64,000 nt of DNA from Corallibacter vietnamensis (lineage in GTDB: Bacteria > Bacteroidota > Bacteroidia > Flavobacteriales > Flavobacteriaceae): NCBI RefSeq assembly GCF_039537875.1, contig NZ_BAABBI010000001.1:1302001-1366000 (forward strand), in the 5' to 3' direction. This document shows, one piece after another, positions 32,491 to 41,574 of the stretch (within the stretch, counting starts at the first letter, position 1; each line of letters begins with the position of its first letter). The translations under genes and the position numbers were made by a program. The notes beneath the pieces are model-generated. The model was not told the origin of the DNA. It worked only from the letters and a program-made list of their open reading frames with translations, and made no database searches.

Positions 32491-35103
32491 ATGAAATCTC
32501 AAGATATCCGTTCTAAATTTTTAAAGTTTTTTGAAGATAAAAAGCATGCTATTGTACCATCTGCACCTATGGTGTTAAAAGATGATCCAACCTTAATGTT
32601 TGTTAACTCTGGTATGGCGCCTTTTAAAGAATATTTTTTGGGCAATGCCGAGCCTAAAAGCAATCGTATTGCCGACTCGCAAAAATGCTTGCGTGTTTCT
32701 GGAAAACATAACGATTTAGAAGAAGTTGGTTATGATACATATCATCATACATTGTTTGAAATGTTGGGTAACTGGAGTTTTGGTGATTACTTTAAAAAAG
32801 AAGCGATTGCTTGGGCTTGGGAATTATTGACAGAGGTTTATAAAATAGACAAAGACATTTTATATGTAACCGTTTTTGAAGGTGACGAAGAAGATGGTAC
32901 ACCATTAGATACTGAAGCTTACGATATTTGGAAGCAGTATATTGCAGAAGACCGAATTTTAAAAGGCAATAAAAAAGATAATTTCTGGGAAATGGGAGAT
33001 CAAGGTCCTTGTGGTCCTTGTAGTGAGATTCATGTTGATATTCGTTCTGCCGAAGAAAAAGCAAAGGTTTCTGGTAAGGAATTAGTAAATATGGATCATC
33101 CGCAAGTGGTGGAGATATGGAACCTGGTTTTTATGCAATACAATCGTAAAGCTAATGGTTCACTTGAAAACTTACCAAACAAACATATAGATACCGGAAT
33201 GGGCTTTGAGCGTTTGTGTATGGTATTACAAAATGTGCAAAGTAACTATGATACTGATGTTTTTACACCGATAATTCGTGAAATTGAAACCATCGCAGAT
33301 AAAGATTACGGTAAAAACGAAAAGATAGATGTTGCTATTCGAGTTATCTCTGATCACGTTCGTGCGGTAGCATTCTCTATTGCTGACGGACAATTACCAA
33401 GTAATACAGGAGCTGGTTATGTAATTCGTAGAATTTTACGTCGTGCTATTCGTTACGGATTTACGTTTTTAGACCAAAAAGAGCCGTTTATTTACCGTTT
33501 GGTTGATGTGCTTATCAAAAAAATGGGAGAAGCTTTCCCTGAATTAAAAGAGCAAAGGCAACTTATTGAAAATGTTATAAAAGAAGAAGAAGCTTCTTTC
33601 TTAAGAACATTAGATCAAGGGTTATTATTGCTTGATAGAATTATAACACATTCTAATACCAAAGAAATTTCAGGAAATAAAGTTTTCGAGCTTAAAGATA
33701 CTTATGGTTTTCCAGAAGATTTAACCGATTTAATTCTTCGTGAAAACGGATTTACCTATAACCACGAAGAGTTTGATAAAAAACTAAAAGAACAACAAGA
33801 ACGTGGTAAGCAAGCTTCTCAATTAAAATCAGACGATTGGACAATTGTTCTTGAAGATGATGAGCAAGAGTTTATTGGTTATGATGTTACTGAAGCTAAT
33901 GTTAAGCTTACAAAATACCGAAAAGTAACCTCAAAAAAGGATGGTGAAATGTACCAGTTGGTGTTTAATTTAACACCGTTTTATGCTGAAGGTGGTGGAC
34001 AAGTTGGTGATAAAGGCTATCTAGAAGATGCTTCTGGTGATGTTGTATATATTGTTGATACCAAAAAGGAAAACAATGTTATTATTCACTTTGCAAAGAG
34101 TCTTCCTAAAAATGTACAAGGCACTTTTAAAGCAACTGTAGATGCAAAACAACGTTACAGAACGGAATGTAACCATACAGCAACACACTTATTACATCAG
34201 GCATTACGCGAGATTTTAGGAACGCATGTTGAGCAAAAAGGAAGTGCGGTACATAGTAAGTATTTACGTTTTGACTTTTCGCATTTCTCTAAACTAACCG
34301 TTGATGAATTACGTGATGTAGAAAACTTTGTAAATGCCAGAATTGAAGGTAAATTACCATTGCAAGAACAACGCAATATTCCAATGCAACAAGCTATTGA
34401 CGAAGGTGCAATGGCGTTGTTTGGGGAAAAATATGGCGATACTGTACGTACTATAAAATTCGGTAAGTCTATCGAGCTTTGTGGTGGAACTCACGTAAAA
34501 AACACTGCAGATATTTGGCATTTTAAAATTGTATCTGAAGGCGCAGTTGCTGCTGGAATTCGTCGTATTGAAGCTATCACAAACGATGCTGTAAAAGATT
34601 TCTATTTTGAAAACAATCGTGCGTATTTTGAAATGAAAGATTTACTTAATAATGCTAAAGAGCCAGTAAAAGCATTACAGAATCTTCAAGAGGAAAATAC
34701 AAACCTAAAAAAGCAAATTGAACAGCTTTTAAAAGATAAAGCTAAAAACCTAAAAGGTGAACTTAAAAATGAATTGACCGAAGTTAATGGCATCACATTT
34801 CTAGCAAAACAAGTTGATTTAGATGCAGCAGGAATAAAAGATTTATGCTTTGAGTTAGGAAGTCAATATGATAACCTATTCCTACTTTTTGGTGCTGAAA
34901 ATGATGGTAAGGCATTATTGTCTTGTTATATCTCAAAAGAATTGGTTGCTGAAAAAAGCTTGAATGCAGGGCAAATTGTTAGAGAATTAGGAAAACACAT
35001 CCAAGGTGGTGGAGGCGGACAACCGTTTTTTGCAACTGCTGGAGGAAAAAATCCTAGTGGTATAAAAGACGCTTTGGAAGCAGTGAAAAGTTATATCGCA
35101 TAA
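32491..35103 (+). CDS. alaS: Alanyl-tRNA synthetase
   Basis: An 870-residue AlaRS of full length. The class II catalytic core has VPSAPMVLKDDPTLMFVNSGM and GPCGPCSEIH, the editing domain HTATHLLHQALREILG plus the zinc ligands in CGGTH, and the C-terminal DHHA1 domain with the glycine-rich GGGGGQPFFATAGG. It charges tRNA-Ala and clears Ser/Gly misacylation. The gene follows the housekeeping block and is 31 nt ahead of the GSCFA gene. Confidence 0.97.
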   Translation: MKSQDIRSKFLKFFEDKKHAIVPSAPMVLKDDPTLMFVNSGMAPFKEYFLGNAEPKSNRIADSQKCLRVSGKHNDLEEVGYDTYHHTLFEMLGNWSFGDYFKKEAIAWAWELLTEVYKIDKDILYVTVFEGDEEDGTPLDTEAYDIWKQYIAEDRILKGNKKDNFWEMGDQGPCGPCSEIHVDIRSAEEKAKVSGKELVNMDHPQVVEIWNLVFMQYNRKANGSLENLPNKHIDTGMGFERLCMVLQNVQSNYDTDVFTPIIREIETIADKDYGKNEKIDVAIRVISDHVRAVAFSIADGQLPSNTGAGYVIRRILRRAIRYGFTFLDQKEPFIYRLVDVLIKKMGEAFPELKEQRQLIENVIKEEEASFLRTLDQGLLLLDRIITHSNTKEISGNKVFELKDTYGFPEDLTDLILRENGFTYNHEEFDKKLKEQQERGKQASQLKSDDWTIVLEDDEQEFIGYDVTEANVKLTKYRKVTSKKDGEMYQLVFNLTPFYAEGGGQVGDKGYLEDASGDVVYIVDTKKENNVIIHFAKSLPKNVQGTFKATVDAKQRYRTECNHTATHLLHQALREILGTHVEQKGSAVHSKYLRFDFSHFSKLTVDELRDVENFVNARIEGKLPLQEQRNIPMQQAIDEGAMALFGEKYGDTVRTIKFGKSIELCGGTHVKNTADIWHFKIVSEGAVAAGIRRIEAITNDAVKDFYFENNRAYFEMKDLLNNAKEPVKALQNLQEENTNLKKQIEQLLKDKAKNLKGELKNELTEVNGITFLAKQVDLDAAGIKDLCFELGSQYDNLFLLFGAENDGKALLSCYISKELVAEKSLNAGQIVRELGKHIQGGGGGQPFFATAGGKNPSGIKDALEAVKSYIA

Positions 35104-35107
35104 ATTA

Positions 35108-35132
35108 TCATTCTGTTTTTGAGCAGAATCCA
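35108..35132. repeat. Degenerate REP-like palindrome after alaS
   Basis: ATTCTG (35110-35115) and CAGAAT (35124-35129) flanked by TATC and CCACTA resemble an eroded copy of the TCATTCCGCA...TGCGGAATCC palindromes seen in the paa cluster. Confidence 0.4.
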
Positions 35133-35134
35133 CT

Positions 35135-36085
35135 ATGAAACTACAAACCCAAATACCGTTACAATCAGAGCCGCATAATCAAATAGGTTATCATTCTAAA
35201 ATAGCGCTGTTTGGGTCTTGTTTTGTTGAGAATATAGGAGAAAAGTTTAACTATTTTAAGCTTCAGAGTTTTCAAAATCCATTTGGTATTTTATTTCATC
35301 CGCTAGCCATTGAAAGTTTGGTTGCTAATGCGATTAATTCTAAAACGTACACCGAAGAAGATATCTTTTTTCATAACGAACAATGGCATTGTTATGAAGC
35401 GCATTCCAAGTTAAGTAATGATAATAAAGATGATTTGTTACATGCATTAAACAATGCTGTTCAGTCAACAAATCAGCAAATACACCAAGCAACACATGTT
35501 ATTATAACATTAGGAACCGCTTGGGTTTATAGGCATATAGCATCAGATGTTATTGTTGCCAATTGCCATAAAGTACCACAAAAACAATTTACAAAAGAGT
35601 TGCTAACGGTTGGTGAAATTTCAGAATCATTACAAGCTATAGTGGCTTTAATAAAAAGCGTTAATCCTAAAGCGTCAGTAATTTTTACAGTATCTCCTGT
35701 GCGACATATTAAAGATGGTTTTGTAGAGAACACGCAAAGCAAAGCGCATTTAGTTGCAGCTATTCATCAAGTTATTGAACCAAGAAATCAGCAGTATTAT
35801 TTCCCTTCGTATGAAATTATGCTGGACGAGCTTCGCGACTATCGTTTTTATAAAGCCGATATGTTACATCCAAACGATGTAGCAGTAAATTACATTTGGG
35901 AAAAATTTAAACAGGTTTGGATTTCAGAAAAGGCTCATAAAACATTAAACGAGGTTGATGTGATACAAAAAGGACTTCAGCATAGACCGTTTAATCCAAA
36001 CTCTACTAGCCATAAGGCATTTCTTCAATCATTAAAAGACAAGCAAAACCAGTTGCAGCAGTCTTTTTCGCATATCGTATTTTAA
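35135..36085 (+). CDS. GSCFA-domain protein
   Basis: A 316-residue cytosolic protein of the GSCFA family, named for its first conserved block, here ALFGSCFVENIGEKF, followed by NPFGILFHP. The central block is THVIITLGTAWVYRH and the later block FTVSPVRHIKDGF with LHPNDVAVNYIWEKF. The GSCFA fold is related to SGNH hydrolases, with Ser in GSCF and the distal His in LHP as potential catalytic residues. Activity is not known; it is typically next to alaS or on its own in Flavobacteriia. Confidence 0.9.
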   Translation: MKLQTQIPLQSEPHNQIGYHSKIALFGSCFVENIGEKFNYFKLQSFQNPFGILFHPLAIESLVANAINSKTYTEEDIFFHNEQWHCYEAHSKLSNDNKDDLLHALNNAVQSTNQQIHQATHVIITLGTAWVYRHIASDVIVANCHKVPQKQFTKELLTVGEISESLQAIVALIKSVNPKASVIFTVSPVRHIKDGFVENTQSKAHLVAAIHQVIEPRNQQYYFPSYEIMLDELRDYRFYKADMLHPNDVAVNYIWEKFKQVWISEKAHKTLNEVDVIQKGLQHRPFNPNSTSHKAFLQSLKDKQNQLQQSFSHIVF

Positions 36086-36167
36086 AAATACGTAATTCAT
36101 CGTATTGTCTACGGCTTTATTTTGTGCCAACTTTGCTTCAAGTTAAAAAAGCCTAAAACAATTCAAA

Positions 36168-36701
36168 ATGAAAAAATTAAAAAAAATTATGTTACTGGTA
36201 ATGACGTTTTCATTATCAATTTTCTCATCATGTTCAAGTGATGATGATGCCACGCCAATTGTTCCAATAGGATCAAACTCAAGTGCAGGACAAGGAATTA
36301 TAGTAGCTAAAGTTGATGGTGTAGATTTTTCGTCTTTAGAGATTACTTCTTATGCTAGTAAATCAACTGGTGGCGGACAAACAACATTGGTTATGCAGGG
36401 AAATACGCAATCTCAAGCTATTAATATGATTATTAATGCTTATGATGGTGTAGGAACTTATGAGCTTTCTGATGATAATGTTTTTAGATCAGCTAGTTAC
36501 ATTGAGCCAAATATTAGTGATCCTTTTAATTCACAAACTTGGAATGCACCTTACCAGGATTCAGGACTTGTTGGTGAAATTGTAATAACTGAAGATTCTG
36601 ATACAAAAGTTATTGGTACTTTTTACTTTACATGTAAAAACGCAAATGATGATTCTATTAAGAATATCACAGATGGTGCATTTGATTTAAACTATCAGTA
36701 A
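36168..36701 (+). CDS. DUF6252-like lipoprotein
   Basis: A 177-residue lipoprotein: signal peptide ending IFSSC, then SSDDDATP, the acidic stretch typical of surface export in Bacteroidota. The mature domain (IIVAKVDGVDFSSLEITSYAS, then GTYELSD and GTFYFTCKN) resembles the small beta-rich DUF6252 family. Function unknown. Single gene followed by a bulged terminator. Confidence 0.7.
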   Translation: MKKLKKIMLLVMTFSLSIFSSCSSDDDATPIVPIGSNSSAGQGIIVAKVDGVDFSSLEITSYASKSTGGGQTTLVMQGNTQSQAINMIINAYDGVGTYELSDDNVFRSASYIEPNISDPFNSQTWNAPYQDSGLVGEIVITEDSDTKVIGTFYFTCKNANDDSIKNITDGAFDLNYQ

Positions 36702-36811
36702 TCAAGACGTTTTAAGTAATACGTTTAATCTTTTTTTAATAGGATTATATCGAAAAATTATTTTGTATTACAACTTAAATTGTAAGTTTATAACGCTATT
36801 AATAAAATTAT

Positions 36812-36870
36812 AAAAAAGCACCAAACACCTTTATGTTTCTTTGTGAAAATTAGGTTTTGGTGTTTTTTGT
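36812..36870 (+). terminator. Imperfect terminator after the lipoprotein gene
   Basis: AAAAAAGCACCAAACACC pairs with GGTTTTGGTGTTTTTT, with bulges, across a 20-nt loop and ends in a T-rich run. Confidence 0.55.
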
Positions 36871-36885
36871 TTTTCTTTCAAAATA

Positions 36886-37161
36886 ATGATTTTTTCAATT
36901 TTTATATACAGTTTAGTGTTTCTTTTGATAGTTTGCTCTGTAAAGGTTGTGGTAATAACTGTTACTGAAAATAAGTTAGCCGAAGAGAATAATCAGCTTA
37001 TCAGTCGTAAAATAGAAGTAGAGTTAATAGAAGCAGAAACAAATAAGCAACATATTAAATTGGTAAATGATTTAAATGAGTCACTTAACTGGCGCATTTT
37101 TAAAGTGTTTGAAGAAATGATTTTGTTGCAAGAATTTGTTTTTAAGAAACATTTCAATTAA
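36886..37161 (+). CDS. Small membrane protein with coiled coil
   Basis: A 91-residue protein with one N-terminal transmembrane helix (FSIFIYSLVFLLIVCSVKVV) followed by charged helices (LAEENNQLISRKIEVELIEAE). I do not recognise a family. It is 35 nt upstream of the histidine kinase gene and could belong to the same signalling operon. Confidence 0.55.
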   Translation: MIFSIFIYSLVFLLIVCSVKVVVITVTENKLAEENNQLISRKIEVELIEAETNKQHIKLVNDLNESLNWRIFKVFEEMILLQEFVFKKHFN

Positions 37162-37196
37162 TCTTATACTTCCAATTCACTTTTTAAAATTTACTT

Positions 37197-39071
37197 ATGA
37201 AGCATATTTTAACGTTGCTTTTATTGTTTGTTTCAGTAGCTGTATTTTCTCAAGAGCAGGCTCTCAAGTTAAATGATTCTGCTATGAGTTTCTATAAAAC
37301 CGATTCTAAACTAGCAATAGCACTTTTAGAAGAAAGTTTAACTAAAGCAAGCAATGATAAAGATATTGCTATTATTAAAAATAATTTAGGAATTGTTTAT
37401 AGAGATTTAGGAGAATTTGAGAAATCAAAGGCGCTTTCTAGTGAGGCTATTTTAAAAACGCAAGATTCTATAACATTAGCTTCAGCCTATAATAATATTG
37501 GTGTTACAAATAGAAATTTAGGGCTTTATGACGCGTCTCTTGAATACTACTTAAAAGCTTTAGCTATTTATGAGGAAAAGAAAATGGCTAAAGAGATTGC
37601 TACAGCAAGTAATAATATAGGTTTAGTTTATAGTTATAGCGGTATTAATGATAAGGCAATTACATATCATTTGAAAGCTAAAGCTGTGTTTGAAAAGCTG
37701 GATGATAAAAAAGGCATTTCTGAAGTTTATAATAACATAGCAATTATATATGCTAACGACGGAAACTTAAAAGAAGCGTTAGATTATTTTAAGCATTCTT
37801 TAAATATAGAATATGCTTTACAAGACAAAAAAGGTATAGCAGAATCTACAAATAATGTTGGAGCGGTTTATTATTATTTAGAAGAAATTGATTCAGCTTT
37901 GGTGTATTTTCAAAAATCTGTAACAGTAGAAAAATCTATAGGAAATTTTGTTGGAGTAGGAGCATCATACAATAATATCGCACAAGTTTTAATAGAGAAA
38001 AACAGAACTTCGGAAGCCAAAAAATATATAGATAGCGCTTACCTGTATTCAAGAAAATATAAAACGGTTTCAGATATTGAAGCCTCTTTGATGAATTACT
38101 CTGACTATTATGAAGCTAAAAGTGACTCAAAAAAAGCATTAGAGTATTATAAAAAATATACTGCTTTCAAGGATAGTATCTTAAATTTAGATACAAATAG
38201 TAAAATATCAGAGCTGGAAATTCAATATCAAACAGAAAAGAAAGAAAAAGAGATTTTACAACAGCGAGCAGATTTAGCAGAGAAAGAGCTGCATATAAAT
38301 ACAAAAAACACACAAATTATAGGTTTGGCTATTTTAGCTGTAGTGCTATCTGTTCTAGGATATTTGCTGTATAAGCAGCAAAAATTAAGAAACAAACAAC
38401 TGCAAAAAGAAAGTGAACTAAAAGAAGCTTTAACTAAAATAGAAACCCAAAATCGTTTGCAAGAACAACGATTAACAATAAGTCGAGATTTACATGATAA
38501 TATTGGGGCCCAACTTACATTTATTATATCGTCTTTAGATAATTTAAAGTACGGTTTTACGCTTCCGGAAAAGCTAGGCTCTAAACTAAAAACAATTAGT
38601 GAGTTTACTACAGCAACTATTTATGAGTTAAGAGACACAATTTGGGCAATGAATAAAAGTGAAATATCTTTTGAGGATTTACAGTCTCGAATTTCAAATT
38701 TTATAGATAAGGCTAATCATGCTTCAGATGTAGTTAATTTTAGTTTTAAGGTAGATGAAAGCCTGTCTAATACATTGGTTTTTTCATCTGTTGAAGGAAT
38801 GAATATTTACAGAATCATTCAAGAAGCTGTTAATAATGCCTTGAAATATGCGCATGCAAAAAATATTCAAATAAGCTTTCAAAAGGAAAATAAAAATTTA
38901 GTACTTACAGTAAAAGATGACGGCGTTGGTTTTGATCAAAATACAATAGAATTAGGAAACGGTTTAAACAATATGAAAAAGCGAGCTCACGAAATTCAAG
39001 CAAGCTTTACATTAAAAGCAAGCCCGCAACAAGGCGCCACCATAGTAATACAAAAAGAAATAAATACGTAA
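37197..39071 (+). CDS. TPR sensor histidine kinase (NarX/LytS-like HisKA_3)
   Basis: A 624-residue kinase. A signal peptide (LLLLFVSVAVFSQ) exports an array of tetratricopeptide repeats (about 25-320), with recurring NNIG and NNIA helices. A transmembrane helix (TQIIGLAILAVVLSVLGYLLY) follows, then a coiled coil and the HisKA_3 phosphoacceptor ISRDLHDNIGAQL, and an HATPase domain with IIQEAVNNALKYAHA, DDGVGFD and GLNNMKKRA. The TPR part is probably periplasmic. The response regulator gene is 56 nt downstream. Stimulus unknown. Confidence 0.92.
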   Translation: MKHILTLLLLFVSVAVFSQEQALKLNDSAMSFYKTDSKLAIALLEESLTKASNDKDIAIIKNNLGIVYRDLGEFEKSKALSSEAILKTQDSITLASAYNNIGVTNRNLGLYDASLEYYLKALAIYEEKKMAKEIATASNNIGLVYSYSGINDKAITYHLKAKAVFEKLDDKKGISEVYNNIAIIYANDGNLKEALDYFKHSLNIEYALQDKKGIAESTNNVGAVYYYLEEIDSALVYFQKSVTVEKSIGNFVGVGASYNNIAQVLIEKNRTSEAKKYIDSAYLYSRKYKTVSDIEASLMNYSDYYEAKSDSKKALEYYKKYTAFKDSILNLDTNSKISELEIQYQTEKKEKEILQQRADLAEKELHINTKNTQIIGLAILAVVLSVLGYLLYKQQKLRNKQLQKESELKEALTKIETQNRLQEQRLTISRDLHDNIGAQLTFIISSLDNLKYGFTLPEKLGSKLKTISEFTTATIYELRDTIWAMNKSEISFEDLQSRISNFIDKANHASDVVNFSFKVDESLSNTLVFSSVEGMNIYRIIQEAVNNALKYAHAKNIQISFQKENKNLVLTVKDDGVGFDQNTIELGNGLNNMKKRAHEIQASFTLKASPQQGATIVIQKEINT

Positions 39072-39127
39072 TTTGACGTATGTGGTATTTTGGTTTTAAT
39101 ATCTATTTTTAGAAAAAATATTTATAA

Positions 39128-39778
39128 ATGAAAGTGAAAATAGCCATTGTAGATGATAATTCTTTTTTAATAAATACAGTAAAAGAGAAGTTATCCTTTT
39201 TTGATGACCTTAAATTCAAGTTTTCAGCAACAAATGGGTCTGATTTACTAACTAAAATAGAAGAAGATCGCCATGTAGATTTAATACTAATGGATATTGA
39301 AATGCCAGTGCTTAATGGAATAGAAACTACAGAAATCATCAAGCAAAAATATCCGCATATTAAAATCATAATGCTCACAGTTTTTGATAACGACGAAAAC
39401 ATTTTTAATGCTATAAAAGCAGGTGCAGATGGTTATTTGCTTAAAGAAATAAACGCTAAAGATCTTCACGACGGAATTTTAGAAACTCTTAATGGAGGCG
39501 CAGCAATGAACCCATCTATTGCTATGAAAACACTTAAGCTGTTAAGAAACCCTATAGAAATTGAAAATAAAAACGACCAAGACGATATCAAGTTAACTCA
39601 ACGTGAAGTAGAAGTGTTAGAGCAATTAAGTAAAGGGTTGAGTTATAATTTAATTGCAGAAAACCTAATCTTATCACCAGGAACTGTTAGGAAACATATT
39701 GAGAACATTTATAAAAAGCTACAAGTTCATAATAAGTTAGAAGCTGTTCAAAAAGCCAAAAAAAACAAGATTATATAA
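39128..39778 (+). CDS. NarL/LuxR-type response regulator
   Basis: A 216-residue response regulator. The receiver has the acidic pair in VDDN, the phosphoacceptor Asp in LILMDIEMPVLNG, and Lys in LLKEINAKD. The C-terminal LuxR HTH reads LTQREVEVLEQLSKGLSYNLIAENL followed by SPGTVRKHIENIYKKL. It is the partner of the upstream TPR kinase and acts as a DNA-binding regulator; targets unknown. Confidence 0.93.
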   Translation: MKVKIAIVDDNSFLINTVKEKLSFFDDLKFKFSATNGSDLLTKIEEDRHVDLILMDIEMPVLNGIETTEIIKQKYPHIKIIMLTVFDNDENIFNAIKAGADGYLLKEINAKDLHDGILETLNGGAAMNPSIAMKTLKLLRNPIEIENKNDQDDIKLTQREVEVLEQLSKGLSYNLIAENLILSPGTVRKHIENIYKKLQVHNKLEAVQKAKKNKII

Positions 39779-39863
39779 ATTTAATATATAGCTAACATGT
39801 AATTAAACTGTGTTTTACTTTAAAACCATACCTTTGATTTGCTGCTAAATATCAAGGAATTTT

Positions 39864-39909
39864 AAGCATTGGTTAGGCTTCATTGTCGAAGCAACCAGTG
39901 CTTTTTTGT
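39864..39909 (+). terminator. Long hairpin terminator after the response regulator
   Basis: AAGCATTGGTT (39864-39874) pairs with AACCAGTGCTT (39893-39903); inside it GCTTC (39877-39881) pairs with GAAGC (39888-39892). A T-run follows. Confidence 0.8.
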
Positions 39910-39920
39910 ATTTTAGAGGT

Positions 39921-40535
39921 ATGAGAAAAATTCTATTCGGAATCATAGTCACATTAATAGTACTTTTTACATTTAAGTATTGTGGAGAAAAGCGCGATAG
40001 CAAACTTGTACTTCAGGAAAACACTGCGCTTATTCAAGAACAGATAAAAAATGTAGGAAAACTAGTCGTTACAGAAGGGCATTTTAGTCAAGTGTTTACT
40101 TATGAAAATTCTAAACAAATTTTCGGTGACCTAATTCAAGTTGAAAAAAAGGCGCTAGTTGTTGTTAATGCTGATGTAACAATTGCTTATGATTTGTCAA
40201 AAATTGAATATACCATTGACGCATCAACAAAAACATTACAAATATTAGATATACCTAAAGAAGAAATAAAAATCAATCCAGATTTTGAATATTACGATAT
40301 ACAAGCTGACTACCTCAATCCTTTTGAAGCAAAAGATTATAACGAAATTAAAAAAACAGTAAATAAGCAGTTGATGAAAAAAATAGAAGCTTCAGACTTA
40401 AAAACCAATGCACAAAATAGATTGCTAAGTGAGCTTTCTAAATTTTATATTTTAACTAACTCTTTAGGTTGGACTTTAGAGTATAGTCAAACACCAATTG
40501 AAAGTTTAGAAGTCTTCAATAATCTTAAATTATAG
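39921..40535 (+). CDS. DUF4230-domain membrane protein
   Basis: A 204-residue protein with an N-terminal membrane anchor (ILFGIIVTLIVLFTFKYC). The DUF4230 body reads IKNVGKLVVTEGHFSQVFTYE, then ALVVVNADVTIAYDLSKIEY and QNRLLSELSKFYILTNSLGW. I take the ATG at 39921, giving MRKILFG, over an extra five-codon extension. Function unknown; the protein is likely periplasmic and anchored. Its stop overlaps the converging rhodanese gene by 6 nt. Confidence 0.87.
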   Translation: MRKILFGIIVTLIVLFTFKYCGEKRDSKLVLQENTALIQEQIKNVGKLVVTEGHFSQVFTYENSKQIFGDLIQVEKKALVVVNADVTIAYDLSKIEYTIDASTKTLQILDIPKEEIKINPDFEYYDIQADYLNPFEAKDYNEIKKTVNKQLMKKIEASDLKTNAQNRLLSELSKFYILTNSLGWTLEYSQTPIESLEVFNNLKL

Positions 40536-40835
40536 CTTGCTTTTCAAAGAAATCCAACCACCACCATTGGTTGCATCAATGTTATTAAGGTTTAAAAATT
40601 TAGCAGCTTTAGCAGAACGAACGCCACTTTTACAACAAACAACAAGAGGTTTGTTTAATGTTTTTAATTCATCAACATGATTTTTTAAGTCGTCTAAAGG
40701 TATGTGTCTAGAACCTTCAATGTGACCAGAGTCCCATTCACGTTGTGTTCTTACATCAATAATTTCAGCGCCGTTTTGCATGTAAAGTTGAACTTGTCTT
40801 TTTTTTGCTCCAAAAATAAAATCAAAAAAACCCAT
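40530..40835 (-). CDS. Rhodanese-like domain protein
   Basis: A 101-residue single-domain rhodanese. The fold starts with AEIIDVRTQREWDSGHIEGSRHIPLDDL, and the active-site loop is VVCCKSGVRSAKAA with catalytic Cys. Such proteins carry persulfide sulfur between partners. Short N-terminal extension MGFFDFIFGAKKR. No partner gene is adjacent. Confidence 0.93.
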   Translation of the reverse strand: MGFFDFIFGAKKRQVQLYMQNGAEIIDVRTQREWDSGHIEGSRHIPLDDLKNHVDELKTLNKPLVVCCKSGVRSAKAAKFLNLNNIDATNGGGWISLKSKL

Positions 40836-40884
40836 AGTTTTACTTTTTCATAAATTTACAATAAAATATATAAATACATAAAAA

Positions 40885-41463
40885 TTGAAACAGGAAACCC
40901 GTAAAGACGAAATAATAAGAACAGCTGCAAAGCTTTTTAAAGAAAAAGGATACAGCGCTGTTACTATGCGAGATTTGGCTACAGAAATGGGCATGAAAGC
41001 AGCAAGTCTTTACAACCATATAAACTCTAAACAAGAAATTCTTAAGGAGATTATAATTTCTTTAGCCGAAGAGTTTACTTCTGGATTGCAGGAAATTCAA
41101 AAATCAAACAAATCAAATATAGATAAGCTAAAAGATGTTATAGAATTACATGTCAATATAACGTCTAAAAACACTTATGGCATGGCTTCTCTTAATAACA
41201 ATTGGATGCATCTTAAAGAAAAGTTGGAGTATTACTTGCAACTACGCTCTAATTATGAAGATGAATTTAGAAATGTTCTTCAACAAGGTGTTAAAAATAA
41301 CGAGATTATAAATGGTAATATTGAAGTGATGCTCTTTTCAATTTTATCAACCTTACGCTCTTTATATCTCTGGATTCCTAAAAAAGAAGACTTAAACCCA
41401 GAAGAGCTCTCTCAAAAATTAAGCGAAGTGTTAATTAACGGCATTAACAAAAAAATAGATTAA
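40885..41463 (+). CDS. TetR-family regulator of the paa cluster
   Basis: A 192-residue TetR regulator. The N-terminal HTH is RTAAKLFKEKGYSAVTMRDLATEMG followed by AASLYNHINSKQEIL; the C-terminal domain binds an unknown ligand, by analogy with PaaR regulators phenylacetyl-CoA. The start is TTG at 40885; the TAA at 40879-40881 excludes an earlier in-frame start and no ATG fits. It lies directly ahead of paaE, whose promoter carries two palindromes, and is therefore the likely repressor of the paa genes. Confidence 0.85.
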   Translation: MKQETRKDEIIRTAAKLFKEKGYSAVTMRDLATEMGMKAASLYNHINSKQEILKEIIISLAEEFTSGLQEIQKSNKSNIDKLKDVIELHVNITSKNTYGMASLNNNWMHLKEKLEYYLQLRSNYEDEFRNVLQQGVKNNEIINGNIEVMLFSILSTLRSLYLWIPKKEDLNPEELSQKLSEVLINGINKKID

Positions 41464-41470
41464 TTTTTTG

Positions 41471-41478
41471 TAAATTTG
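41471..41478 (+). promoter_or_regulatory. Promoter -7 box of the paa operon
   Basis: TAAATTTG fits TAnnTTTG, about 97 nt before the paaE ATG, and is directly followed by the TetR-type palindrome. Confidence 0.45.
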
Positions 41479-41484
41479 TCAAGT

Positions 41485-41504
41485 AAACTAACGCTTGTTA
41501 GTTT
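41485..41504. promoter_or_regulatory. TetR-type operator upstream of paaE
   Basis: AAACTAAC and GTTAGTTT flank GCTT, a 20-bp palindrome with 4-bp spacing, 7 nt past the -7 box where a bound repressor would block transcription. Form and position suit the TetR protein encoded just upstream. Confidence 0.6.
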
Positions 41505-41519
41505 TTTTAATTCGTAAAA

Positions 41520-41533
41520 CGAAAACGTTTTCG
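41520..41533. promoter_or_regulatory. Second operator: 14-bp perfect palindrome
   Basis: CGAAAACGTTTTCG is a perfect palindrome without spacer, 42 nt before the paaE ATG. It differs from the TetR-type site; a second regulator, such as a LacI-type catabolite control protein, is possible. Confidence 0.5.
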
Positions 41534-41574
41534 GTTTAAGATTACTAACAATTTAGAATAGATAATTACTGTTG

